DNA from: Nothophaeocryptopus gaeumannii
Lineage: Eukaryota; Ascomycota; Dothideomycetes; Mycosphaerellales; Mycosphaerellaceae
Length of the DNA stretch: 64,000 bases
Direction of reading: 5' to 3'
Assembly (NCBI GenBank): GCA_031771865.1
Contig: JASISA010000002.1
Coordinates: 124,001-188,000, forward strand
The position numbers and the translations under genes were made by a program. Under the pieces are notes generated by a model that saw only the letters and a program-made list of their open reading frames with translations, made no database searches and was not told the origin of the DNA. Below, one piece after another: positions 10,868 through 22,652 of this stretch (its first letter is position 1; each line of letters begins with the position of its first letter).

Positions 10868-11745
10868 TCCCGTCTTGATTCAGCATTGCATTGCATTTGA
10901 GACGTAGTACGCAGTACGCAGACGCAGGCTCGCGGTTTTCCCGGGAATCCAAGGATGCCGACAGTAATCAAGATGGATGCAGGTGAAGGAGCATCAAACG
11001 CCCGGATGAGTAGGATCTTGCTTCAGCGTGTGTGGCGTCGCCGTCCTCCCATAGGCAGGGAAGTTGTGGAGATCAAGGACCAGGAAAGAGACAGGATTGT
11101 GTGGAGACTGATGGAAGTGTGAAGAGTAAGCATCAGTGATCTGATCTCAGGACGAACTTTACCAACTTTCGGTAGGATCTGCATATTTGAGCAAGAGACG
11201 TAAGGCTTGGGGAACAAAGACCAAATCGTGAGAAGAGAGCATCGTCCGAAGTCAAAGAGCCCCGCTCATATCGATCTATTCGGTCCACCAAAGCTCGCAA
11301 CATGTCATACATACATGATGAGTGGTATTTCGCTATTGAATGGACGACACTCGCTCAGCAGACACCACACCAATGAGAGAAGTCAAAAGTCCAAGAGTCT
11401 CGCATCAGAAAAGAAAAGTGAGATCAGTAGTACGCCACATCAATCAAGCACAGCCATTGCCACATGAGCTTGGTTAGGCTGCAACGCCTGCCACCAAACT
11501 CTATCATCGTTTTGTTGGTCTCGGCCATCAACAGAAACGTCCGTCCCAAGATCAAGTTTGTTTTTGAGGTGATCAGCATCTTTTGGCGTCTTTCGTTGCT
11601 GCGTTTTGCCTGCAGGTCTGTTGTAATGCCGTTTCAAATAGTACCTTTGGCGGCAGCGTCAGTCCTCATCAAAGAAACATTACGTGCATTGTGGAGGAGG
11701 CATTAGGTTGTGCTGCAGAAGTAGGTGAAGGTGATGTGGGGCACT

Positions 11746-12518
11746 CTACTTCTGCGCCTTCTGTTTTGCCTCCTCCTTGGTCTTGTTGGCTTCCTTCTTG
11801 GCATCGTCGAGCTTTTGCTCGCCGACCTTCTGGGCCTCGTTGGCCTTCTCCTGGCCGAGCTTGGTGTAGTTGTTGATTTTGTCGCCGGCGACTTTCTTGT
11901 AGTGGTCGACATTGTTCTCAATCTCGCGAACATAGTCAGAGCCCTTCTTCTTGGACTCCTCGTATCGTGGTCGAATGATGTCGGAAACGAACTGGATGCC
12001 GTCTTGCAGGATGTGGAGTTCGGTGCTGATGATGGCCTGGACCGTGCTGGTGATGCCTGGACCACGGTCATTGTGCTTGACTGTCTTGGTGTACTCATCT
12101 GTGAACGTATTGTTAGGCAGTTTCCATACTTCCGGCAGTGTTTCTACTTACCATTCCATGTGTCGAATACGTAAGTGTATGGCCAGAAGATGTAGCTCTT
12201 TGCAGTGTCCACGATGGTGCCGGTCTGCTCCTTCACAATAGGGAAGTGTCCCTCGATCTTGGTCAGACCGCTGACTCCCAGCTCGTCCGCTTTCTGCACG
12301 TAGGGCTTGGCGTATGTGTATGGCTTCTCGAGGTACGGCTCTACGGGCTTGCCAAAGCGGGAGTAAGCGCCATCGGCGAACTCGAGCGACTTCTTGCCGT
12401 ATGGGTTCGACTTGTACGTCTCGATGCCATCGTGCACGGCGGGGTACGATGTGAGGTGGGAGAGGAACTTGGACGATGACTTCTCGCCGTTGGTGAGGGT
12501 CTCAGTAGCGTGAGGCAT
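11746..12518 (-). CDS. CAP20-type perilipin, lipid-droplet coat protein
   Basis: Coats lipid droplets and controls access of lipases. In pathogenic fungi the family (Colletotrichum CAP20, Metarhizium MPL1) is needed for appressorial turgor or virulence. Exons 12152-12518 and 11746-12098 are separated by a 53-bp intron at 12099-12151 (GTAAGT donor, CACAG acceptor, phase 1), giving 239 residues. The protein starts MPHATETLTNGE, a family hallmark. A central block follows with repeated Pro-Tyr segments (KPVEPYLEKPYTYAKPYV), then the conserved HNDRGPGITST stretch just after the intron. A long Lys/Glu/Ala amphipathic helix closes the protein. There is no signal peptide or transmembrane helix, as expected for a droplet-surface protein. 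Confidence 0.9.
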
Positions 12519-15500
12519 GGTGGCCGGTGACTGCTAGAGGAAGATGAGGTTAGAACGGTTTGGTGGGCGGTGGTATAATCAAGCCGCGGCGGGGTGAGGA
12601 TGAGGGGGTAGCAGCGGTGGTAGTACGGATCAGGTAACGATGGCGAGGCAGATAGGGTCGGTCGATCGCGACGTCTTTAATCCTGACCCGGGGAAGCTGC
12701 GCTGTCGTGGGGAAGGCGCAAGGTGGTGGAAGCTGGGTAGCTCTTACCTACGGCTGGTCAAGTAGAGTCCTGGAGTCCTGTTTGCGCCTGCTTGTACATC
12801 GTCAGCCTGGTCATTTTGCGAAACCCCGGAAGTCGCGTCGATTGCTGGCAGAGCTCACTTACAGCTATCGTGTTACAGATAATGGAGGGTATCCGAGCAG
12901 CTTCCGAGCTATCTGTGATGATGCAGTTGCGAAATGCAGCAGAGGGTGTAGGTCTTGGAGTGAGAGGGTTGTTTTGGTGAGATGGGAGCAGAGTCAAGAT
13001 GTTGAGAGCGGTGCAGGGTACTTACCTCGCGTTCCCTTATGGGACGTGCCCGCCCACAGAGGCGTGCAGCTCGCATCTCACGATCGCGCTATCACAGTGC
13101 TTGTATTTGCATGTGAAAATGTAACAACCAGCCTGTGAGAGCAGGATGACGCAGCTCGAGATACCCAACGACAGCTTCAGCCAATCAGCGCAGCAGGAGC
13201 CATCGGTAAGCCACACGTTGACAGGAGCCGCAACTCTCAATGAACCTTGTCAACGCACCACAAATCTTCAATCCTGCTTTCTTAAGAGCGCTGAACATGA
13301 TCAATGTCTTTGTACTGTGAACATCTCGATCTGCGACCCGTGTCGATTGCTCGCCTGTCCGCCTGTCCGCGATCCGTAGAGATACTGCAGACCTCGCACG
13401 TCGCTGCCATGCCAGCCTCGCGCGCTTTCTACGAAGGTAGGGCCGTTGGTCTCAACCCATTCCAAGTTCCAAGGATGCGAACGGGCGCATGTGAACGCCA
13501 AGAGCCTCTGACACATGCAACGAATGCCATCCCATCCCATCTTCGGCATTACCTTCCGGCGGGAGCCGGGTTCCTCACCAAACCGCGCTTCTATTTCTTT
13601 CCGGACCTTCATGTGCGCCAGTGTACCTCTCCCGAAGTCATTTGCTCCCATTTTTGGCCCATGTTTGGGTCGGCGTACACCCTCTCTCCTCACACTCGGG
13701 CTCGTAACCAGGTCCAGCTGAACACACACTTTCCAGCACTACCGAGCAGGAGGGCCGAAAATCACTCACTTGGTCAGCACAGCTCGGCATTGGAGTACGC
13801 TGTGCAACCAGGCACGAGCATCACGCAAGCCGAATAGTGATGCTCGTGTCCATCACGGCGATAGTTGCCTGCTAGCACCTGCGCACTGGTCCACTGTGCC
13901 ATGGTCTGCAATCTCCGCTTCTATGCAAAGCACCATGCAAACGAGCGCCTCCAGTGTTTGCGACCTGCAAATGAGAGACACCTGCATACCTGTTGGGCGG
14001 CACGTCTTAATCAAACCAACACAGTCGCTTGCTATACTGCTGTCCTCTCCAAACGCCACACCGCACCTGCAGTACAGCCCAGCACACGCTGCATAGCCAG
14101 AGCACAAGATTCTCGCTGAACACCTTTATCTCACCTGCCATGTTGCGATCCTTGGGCGTACTCATGCATCAAAAGACCGACCGATTCAGGAGCAATACTC
14201 CAAGTCTAGCAGCCAATACCACAAATATCTTGGCCTATCCACTTCACCACTTGGCAGCAGCCCATGTACGGCCGCTCGTGAGACCTATTAGAGCTGGCGG
14301 AAGAACCTCGCGATAAGGACGTATGGTTCTGACACACATCAGTCAGCGTATAAGGCACCTTGCTCCCTCCAGGTCATGGCGACCTCGAGCATGATCTTTT
14401 GTGTCGCCGCAATTCGTAGGATCTGTGGGTAAGTATCCGCGATTTGGCACTGCAGCAATCAAAAGAAGAACATCCGAAGACTCCCGATATCAGGTAACTA
14501 CCCGTTCACCTCGGCGAGAGTTGTTGAGCTGAGGTTGGCGAAATTGCCGCAGGAGCCGGGACTGAGATGCACCTCGCCGAGACCACCACCGAGACCACAT
14601 ACAGATGCATTGCATTGTACAACGCCAAGGCCAATCAGGAAGTTTTGGCGCGGAAGGATAGCATCACATCATTGCTGGGAAAGATCTCGTCCAGGGCAAT
14701 TCGAGGTCCATATGGCGAGGATGTCCATGAAATCCCCGACCAGTGAACATTCTCTGGATTATCTCGCTGTAGATGCGTCTGCAGACTACTGATACACGAG
14801 CTCCTCCCATAATGGTCGGAGTTATCCCCATTGACAGTCGGAGTTATCCCCGTTCGCGGAGACACTGCGCTCAGGACGGACACGCATGCAGCAGGCGCCG
14901 TGACGTTCTCACGCACGTCAGCCTTTGATCGACATTCTCTCCATCTTGCATTTGGCTGCCAGTCTGTCGCTGGAGAGGCAAATATCGAAGAGCAAAACCG
15001 GTTTTCGAGCCAGGACTATTCATCGTGTATGAAAAGGCGCAGAGGACAAGGTGTCTGCAAATACTGACTGTGAGTTCTTCAAGGTTTGTATTCTGAGCTC
15101 ATATACCTGACCCTCTAAACGTCTTTCTTATGTCAACACAAGCTGGATAATGTTAGCATGCGACTTGAGCAATCGACGACGCAGCAACATAAGTAAATCC
15201 AAAGTCGATATGACATTCGACACGTCTGCTCATCTCCGACAAAAACCCAATCACACTCTCTGTTCAGCGTATACAAAAGCACTAGAGGAATCCATCTCAC
15301 GCGGAAACAAGAGAAGATTTTATTGGACGATTCGCCAAGCCGAGCTTCTTCAACATGCAAATCACCACAAGTCTAAAGAGATGCCGCTCACTCTTCTTCC
15401 AATAACATATTTCCTCTAGTCTCATGCTCACGGCCAGCATCGATGTATTGAGTTGTACAACGAGAGAATTCGAATCGAGCCTAGGCGCAATACAGTTGAG

Positions 15501-16300
15501 CAAGATGAGATTCCCCTCTCACAGAAAGTCAGTCAGTCAGTCAGTCAGTCAGCAGCCTCCTCGTGTCTGGATGTAATCAACCAACATTGAAGTCCACAGC
15601 CCACGACAACTCGATTAAATTTTCCTTTTCAGACTTTGGTAGGTCTGGTCTTCCATCATTCCCAAGATACTTCACTTGTATAAGCCGGGCCTATTCAGAG
15701 ACGGGAGAATATGAGACCACGGAACCAGTGAACCTAAGATTCAACAGAGACGAGGCGAGACAGAAACAAAAATTTCCTGACCCTGGTGCCCACTCAGAGC
15801 AATTGATATTTATTGGCTTTCCCAAGGTGACACTGGCCTCACCACGCGAACGATGGGCTGTAGATCGTCGAGCGGGTAGATCTGTCTGTCGACTACATGG
15901 TATGGAGGCAAAAGGTACCATCATCAAGATTTTCAACTCCATTTCGCTTGCATGCATCTAGTAGCAGAAAAATCTATGCCATACAGGGACCGCTCGCTCG
16001 CTGGCTCGCTCAATCCACCCATTCGTTATGCAAGAGCCTCACGCTGGGCTTTCGCTGATGTTGTTAATTGTTGTGCCTCGTCTTTCCTGGCCAATCCGCG
16101 TGCCAAGAACAAGAGGGTATATCGTCGTAATCTATCGAGTAGTAGACAAAAAACGAAAATTGCTGCCCTTCTCCGCAGCAGGCTCCGCAGCCTTTGCGCG
16201 TCCGTTCATCTTCCCGTCTACTCCAACCCCTGGTGTTTTGTTCCTTCCCTCCTTCCAGCGGTCGTCTATTCCGTCTCCTCTTCCTCATTGAATCTTCCAT
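12519..16300. other. 3.8-kb intergenic stretch with no recognised gene
   Basis: Upstream of the perilipin gene and downstream of the transporter gene. Several open frames exist (the longest at 13304-13837, plus strand), but none shows family motifs or splice support. A CCAAT box lies at 13181-13185 and an AGTC microsatellite at 15527-15552. It may hold a long promoter or a non-coding transcript. Confidence 0.45.
15527..15552. repeat. AGTC microsatellite
   Basis: Six and a half perfect tandem copies of AGTC in a gene-free region. Confidence 0.85.
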
Positions 16301-17643
16301 CTATGAGCTATTGGTCTTGCCAGCCCAGCTCTTCGCCCATCGGTCCTGCGCCGCATCCGCGAGGTGGCCAGCAGAGTACTCCGGCGGCACGTACCCACTG
16401 CTTGAGATTCCACCAAGAAGCAAGAAGACCGTAAGCAGAGCAGCACCGAAAACGATGAGTTTCCGAAGAGCTGGGTGACGGACACCGTAATCTGCCCAAG
16501 AGCGCTGCATGCCACCAAGGTGCTCCTTAAGCTTGTCGGCTCCGAGCTTGTAGTAGACGAGACCGCCGAGTGCGATGGAGTAGCCGAAGGCTTGGATGCC
16601 GGAGACGGGGTCGCGGAAGATGAGCATGGAGGCACCGACGAGGAGGATGTCTTTGAGGACACCGGAGAGGGTCATCACGAGGGAGGAGGTCTTGCCAATC
16701 TGTGGAAGAGTCTGTCAGCTAGCTCTTCTTTTGAGCCTTGCAAGAGGATGTCCAGGCTTACCAGGAAGACGACCGAGACGTTCAAGAGGAAAGCAATCAT
16801 GGCGTTGGAGAGGAGGGTGAAGTAGCCGACGTTCTGGATATCGGCCAGAGTCATCTTGGGGACCTCAACGACGAGAGCAGTCAGGCCGTTCATGATCGCA
16901 CAAGCCGGAGCGAAGTAGTAGAGCGAGACCAATGGGTCCATCTTGAACTCGGCGCTCGAAAGCAGACGCTGAACCATGACCAATCGCGTGGCCTCAAAGA
17001 CAATGCCTCCGACCTGGTAGAGGAAACCAGTCAAGTTGAACTGGATCTCGCCGTATGAAGCAATGACTACACCAAGAACGATGAAGGAGACATTGCCGAG
17101 GGTCTTTAGGGATGGCGGCGCAACGCCGAAGATCCAAGAAGCGATCAGGACAGCGACCGGAGTGGTGGCCTTCACAAGAGTCAGCTCAGCTTTACCCCTC
17201 CCATATCCCTGTCTTCAGCCTCATTCGCGTACCTTGAGCATCTGAATGAACGAGACGGAAAGGTACAAGTAGGTCAAGTTACCGCAGATCAGCGAAAGCG
17301 AGAACATGAGACCGATTGGCATGATTGCGCGGAGGTAGACCTTGCCGGTCATTGGAACCTTCTTGCGGCCGTCCAGCATGTGGGTGAAGCGAGCCATGAG
17401 CTGGGTCATGAGTGTCGCAAAGGCCAAATGCCATGTTGTGAGAACAATTGGGTAGTGGAACTTGGCGGTATCCAGAATCCACTTGTTGAAGATGATGACG
17501 GACGAGGAGAGGGATATCCATGTTGCGATGTAGAAGGCCGGGTGTAACGAAGCCTTAGGCGGCTCGCTCTTTTCTGTTGCTGGTGCTGGCAGAGTTGGCT
17601 CTTGACGCTCTTGCTCGCCTGATTGCCGCTCCTTCTCATTCAT
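16301..17643 (-). CDS. TPT-family transporter, probable Golgi UDP-galactofuranose transporter
   Basis: Multi-spanning carrier of the triose-phosphate/nucleotide-sugar transporter superfamily. Exons 17233-17643, 16762-17169 and 16301-16699, with 63- and 62-bp introns (both phase 0), encode 405 residues. Both junctions rebuild conserved family segments: SFIQMLK-ATTPVAV, and NVSVVFL-IGKTSSLVMTL. About ten hydrophobic segments are visible after a hydrophilic N-terminus of about 40 residues. Homologues are often annotated only as DUF250/TPT domain proteins. The start is the ATG at 17643; the frame extends a few codons further up but only through a non-ATG codon. It is head-to-head with UDP-galactopyranose mutase. 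In Aspergillus the Golgi UDP-galactofuranose transporter (GlfB/UgtA) is a carrier of this family encoded near the mutase, so that substrate is inferred from position. Confidence 0.88.
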
Positions 17644-18646
17644 CTTCGCGGTGTTGTGCAATGTATTACGGGGTTGAATGGCGTTGCGAGAAGTTTTATT
17701 GTCGCGCTCGTGGCATGCGCGTCAGAAAGTCAACGAGGGCCTCGGCGATCGACGTCGGGATGCTGAAGGGGGTGGAAAAGAGAATTAAAAGGTGTAGTAG
17801 TGGTGGAACGAAGGAGGGAGTGACCTGGTCAGGTGGAATGTGTGCGGGAAGATGAAGCAGTCGCTGCCTGGGTCGGCGTGAAAGACTTGGAGGAAGACAG
17901 GTGGTTGTACGTGGTGGAGGCTCCACGAGCAAGGGTCACAGTATCTCGAGCGGCATACATTTTGGAGCTAAGCTGCTCTAGGGTGATACGCGTAATGCTA
18001 TCGATCATCGAGCTGTCGTTTTGGGGACACTTTGGCTGGTCAAATCAACCTGACACAGCTGATGCTTCTGTCAAACCGGCCGCTACTACTATTCTAGATG
18101 AAATCATTACAATGTTCCGGTTTGACACGCGTCGCCTGCTGACAGTTGGCTAACAGCACAGTCATCATTCGCACAGCTCGTTGTGTTGGAATTCAGCTCT
18201 CCGCGTGTCCGCTCCCACCAATGCCACCACACGTGCGACGTGCGACGTGCGTTGCGCTTGAGTAGTGTTCAAAGGGGACGCCGCAAATTCTCCCCCTGAG
18301 CATCTTGATGATGATATCGGAGTGTGGATGATGGTTGGATGCGCATTGGATGTTAGAGATTCTGTACCATTCCGCTTTGGAAACGTTTCAGCTCCGGCAG
18401 AGGCAGGAGACGAAGACTAGTGGCCCGGAGGCCCACAGAATTTCCAATCCCTGGCTCCCCGACTCCCTGCGAAGCTCGAAGCGTCGGAGGAGAGGTGGCG
18501 GTGAATTGCTGCAATTCCACCAAGAAATAATTCAGAAGCTCAACCACCGCACTTCTCTATACCACAACTAACCATCTTTCTCACATCGGCCTTACATCGC
18601 TGTCTCTCGCTCTTGCCTCCACACATTGAACACTGCCAGCGCAATC
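17644..18646. promoter_or_regulatory. Divergent promoter of the transporter and mutase genes
   Basis: A 1.0-kb gap between two divergent start codons. It carries a CCAAT box at 18218-18222 and three perfect tandem copies of ACGTGCG at 18231-18251, the first forming CACGTG. No coding frame of note. Confidence 0.6.
18231..18251. repeat. Triple ACGTGCG direct repeat in the divergent promoter
   Basis: Three perfect head-to-tail copies of ACGTGCG about 400 bp upstream of the mutase start. The ACGTG core is that of bZIP and bHLH sites, and the 7-bp spacing is regular. A regulatory role is inferred. Confidence 0.5.
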
Positions 18647-20502
18647 ATGTCATCCCACAAGCGCCAAATCAGCAAGGCCAACGGCCAGGAAATGTATGCG
18701 TCGCACATCCCACCACGCCACACACACACACACACACACACACACCACACAACACGCGCATGCACTGACACTGTCCACCACAGCAACGTCGATGTTCTCG
18801 TCATTGGCGCTGGTCCAACCGGGCTCGGTGCTGCCAAGCGACTTAACCAGAATGTGCGATCAGAGTTCCTCAAAGAATGCGGCATGGAGGGGTGGAGGGG
18901 CTAACAGTCAGTGCAGGACACCGCGTCCTGGTTGATTGTCGACAACAACGAGGTCCCAGGTGGTCTCGCTTCTACAGATGTCACTCCAGAGGGCTTCGTA
19001 TGTCCCACCCAACTCTAACATCCATTGTCGACATGTCCGCTGATCTCCTCCCAGCTCTACGATGTCGGTGGCCATGTCATCTTCTCTCACTACAAGTACT
19101 TCGACGACTGCATCGACGAGGCCCTCCCCAACGAGTCCGACTGGTACACCCACCAGCGTATCTCCTACGTCCGCTACAAGGGCCTGTGGGTCCCATACCC
19201 TTTCCAGAATAACATCTCCATGTTGCCAAAGGAGGACCAGGTCAAGTGTATGGAGGGTCTGATCGATGCATCCATCGAGGCAAGAGTCACAAACACCAAG
19301 CCAAAGGACTTTGACGAGTACATCATGAGGACCATGGGTTCAGGAATTGCAGACATCTTCATGAGGCCATACAACTACAAGGTCTGGGCTGTCCCGACCA
19401 CCAAGGTGAGAAAGGCACAAAAAAGCAAACGTTGCAAGATTCGCGAATTGACGTGGAATACTAGATGCAAGCAGCATGGCTCGGAGAGCGTGTCGCAGCA
19501 CCAAACCTCAAGCTCATCACCACCAACGTGATCCTTGAGAAGACCGCCGGTAACTGGGGTCCCAATGCTACTTTCCGCTTCCCAGCCCACGGTGGAACCG
19601 GCAACATCTGGATCGCCGTCGCCAACACTATTCCAAAGGAGAACACCCGCTTCGGCAAGCACGGAGAGGTCCAGCTCGTTGATGCTGAGAACAAGCGCGT
19701 ACTCCTCGGCGACGGCACCACTGTCAACTACGAGAAACTCGTCTCCACCATGGCGGTCGACTCGCTGGTTGAGTCCATGAGGAACGAGGAGCTTGTCAAG
19801 CTCAGCAAGGGCCTCTTCTACTCTACCACCCACGTCATCGGTGTTGGTATCCGCGGTGCTCGCCCAGAGCGCATTGGCGACAAGTGCTGGCTCTATTTCC
19901 CAGAAGACAATTGCCCTTTCTACCGTGCTACCATCTTCTCCAACTACTCACCAAACAACCAGCCACAAGCATTCAAGAAGCTCGCTACTCAGCAGCTCGC
20001 AGACGGCAGCAAGCCATCTGACACAGCTGAGAAGGAGGGCCCATACTGGAGCATCATGTTGGAGGTTTCTGAGTCCAGCATGAAGCCAGTGAAGCAGGAG
20101 ACTCTCCTCGCAGACTGCATCCAGGGTCTCGTGAACACCGAGATGCTCAAGCCAACCGACGAGATCGTCTCTACCTACCACCGCCGCTTCGACCACGGTT
20201 ACCCGACTCCTTCCCTCGAGCGCGAGGGTGTTCTCACCCAGCTTCTGCCCAAGCTCCAAGAACTCGACATCTGGACTCGTGGCCGCTTCGGCAGCTGGCG
20301 TTACGAGGTCGGCAACCAGGATCACAGCTTCATGCTTGGTGTCGAGGCTGTCGACAACATCCTTAACGGATCCGTCGAGCTTACCCTCAACTACCCCGAT
20401 TTTGTGAACGGCCGCAAGAACACCGAGAGACGGCTGCAGGACGGTGCGCAGATCTTCAAGAGCAAGCACACCAACGGCATTCCCAGCAGGCCGAAGGCAT
20501 AG
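18647..20502 (+). CDS. ugmA: UDP-galactopyranose mutase
   Basis: Flavoenzyme converting UDP-galactopyranose to UDP-galactofuranose in the cytosol, the only source of galactofuranose for fungal cell-wall galactomannan and glycoproteins. Five exons: 18647-18693, 18784-18853, 18917-18997, 19055-19405 and 19465-20502, encoding 528 residues. All four junctions rebuild conserved sequence. The Rossmann motif GAGPTG is at 24-29, then come GGLAST, the GGHVIFSHY loop with its substrate-side His, KVWAVPTTK-MQAAWLGERV across intron 4, and RFGSWRYEVGNQDHS near the end. Length matches the eukaryotic type (about 510), longer than bacterial UGM. Intron 1 (18694-18783) holds a CA microsatellite. The gene is divergent from a TPT-family transporter that may move the product into the Golgi. 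Confidence 0.95.
18719..18745. repeat. CA microsatellite inside intron 1 of the mutase gene
   Basis: Thirteen and a half CA dinucleotides in a 90-bp intron, 38 bp before the acceptor. Length variation could alter splicing of a very short first exon (47 coding bases). Confidence 0.9.
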
Positions 20503-22652
20503 ATGGTAGTTCTGACATTGGGGAAAGTGCAATAGCATTGCGAGGAGCGATTGTTTGATGTTTGGGGCATGGACGAGGACAAAGAGATGATATACCATAC
20601 AGGGATCGAATTGAAAAGGATTGAACATAGCCCGTGCCATTGGTTGTTGTGATGCCGCGCGATCAAGAAACAAGGCGTGGTGTGACAAGCGGGAGCAGCT
20701 GACAGTGGACAGAGATACAGCATCCGGGAATAATGTCTGTGAGGTGAGGATGTGCCCTCACCTTCCATCATGTTAAGTTGGTATCTGGACAAGATCATGC
20801 AGAGGTGGAATTCCAAGACACACGACCGATGATGTACCGAAGCCACCTCAAGCATTGAAATTGCGCATGCGCTGGAATGGCATTCGTCCGACAAACCGGG
20901 GTGAATGTGACGCAGCAGGAAATCCGGTAGACACATGAGGTCGAGACGGACGCAGAATCAACGCCAGCCATATATACCATACCCTCGAAATAGCACCTCA
21001 CAATCCGGAAAGGAGCACACGCCATGGCGGTGGAGGCGGAGGCATGTGAGACATCTTGACTCGACATTCAATGCGCCTCGATCATCATCACCTCTCGGAC
21101 CACACAACCCGAGCAAATACCACAAGAGCACGGTGCCGACCGTCTGTCTCATATGGCATGACAGAACCCAATAATGAATCACAGCCATCTAAATCCTCAG
21201 TCTGAGCAGATCGACTCAGCGACGTACATTTGACCGCACTGCCGACATTCATTCGGGCACAGCTTTGAGGACACCATATCAGATCCCTCTTACAGTACAC
21301 ATGAACGCGTGCATCTCGAAGGAGGGAGCTATGACAGAGGGGCAAGGGCAACAAACATCCAGATAAGCGATGCAGGACACGAACCCAGATAAGAGAGCCA
21401 TCATTGAATGTATGAAGAAAAAATGCCCTCCAGCCTTCGCTTGACGATCGATGCATGCTCGGTATCCTCGCGACATCAGTTTTGTGGGCGGTGGGCTGGT
21501 TGTCCTGGAGACGGTATGCATATGCATATGCATGCACGCCTTCGGAGACAACAGACAAAGAGAGGCTTGCATACCTCGGCGTCTCGTCGCGGATCCGAGA
21601 TATGTCGGTTCGCTTCAGAAGCAAGAAGCAACGAGAAAGACGTTGGATGCGATGCTTTGGAAAAGTAGGTAAACGTCAGATTGAGTCTTGAGACAAAATT
21701 GGACACTGAGAGGCAATGGTTGAATGTTTTTTGAATATTTCTTTCAATTCTTGAGACATTACGGCAATCAGACACTACCATTTCGTTTCACCTCCAGATC
21801 GAGCTCTCCCAACTTTCGATGCGGGAATAGCTCGAATTCTTTTGTACACTGTCATCTTGCCAATACCAATCAAGGTGCCGTACAAGTTCGTGCCAAAGTA
21901 GCTCCCAATGCTTTTGCTTCCAAAAGCGAAATGATCGTGCCAATGTATTCCTTACAGTCGCCTCGTGCTTGCCTTTTTACTTCAATTCCTTCTTCAAGAG
22001 TATGTACAAGCTGAAGCTGGAAAGTCTTTTGCTTCCGTATCGTGCGTCTGTGCGTCCTGATCGCTGTTGGTATCGTACAGACTGTCGATTTATTGGTATC
22101 AAAGCTGGTGGTTGCTGTTGAGTGATACAAAAAGCCAGAGCAGCTCGGATGTTTCTCACCGCAAGCGCTTCGATCGATGGCGATGAAATGGTGGTGCCGA
22201 TGCCTCTCAAGATGTTCAGATCATGATGAGGAGACGGACATGTTGCGTTCTGATGTCAATTGCGTGAATGCTCCGGATGGGTGGTGGTCCGGGCAGTTGG
22301 ATAATTCGTTGTTGCTGATTCGGAAAAAGAAGAGGTCGAAGATTTCGATGTCTGATGCTGGGTATCGTTGTTTGCATAGTTGCCGTCGGTCGTTTGGATG
22401 GAAAATTTGCCGCGGTCTTGGGTTGGTCGTATGAAGGACATGAGGAGAATAAAACAAAATAGAAAAGGTGGATATCCATGCGTGCAAGAAACCCGGGATG
22501 TTGATCGCCGCCAACGCCTCGCCGGAAAAGAGACTGCCACTGATCTGGCTTCGCTTGAACGCCGCAGAACGCTTCACAGTTGAGAAGCCTAGAGATCCCA
22601 AACGCCGCGCCATGCACTGAAAGGCAAGAAGAAAGGCAAAAGCGAGATTGGA
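20503..22652. other. 2.1-kb gap between convergent 3' ends
   Basis: Lies between the ends of the mutase and CDC25 genes. Many overlapping short frames, none convincing. A near-palindromic ATGCATATGCATATGCATGC stretch lies at about 21516-21535. Probably 3' untranslated sequence and spacer. Confidence 0.45.

Larger units (their letters stand above)
10194..11745. other. Intergenic, convergent 3' ends
   Basis: Between the Zn2Cys6 gene and the perilipin gene, which face each other. It holds one doubtful small ORF (10386-10670) and a TGCGTA microsatellite (10847-10867). Otherwise nothing recognisable. Confidence 0.5.

Noticed and set aside
13304..13837. 177-codon plus-strand frame in the gap upstream of the perilipin gene
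   Set aside because: Composition is irregular, with no leader-like sequence, motif or homology signal; probably chance.
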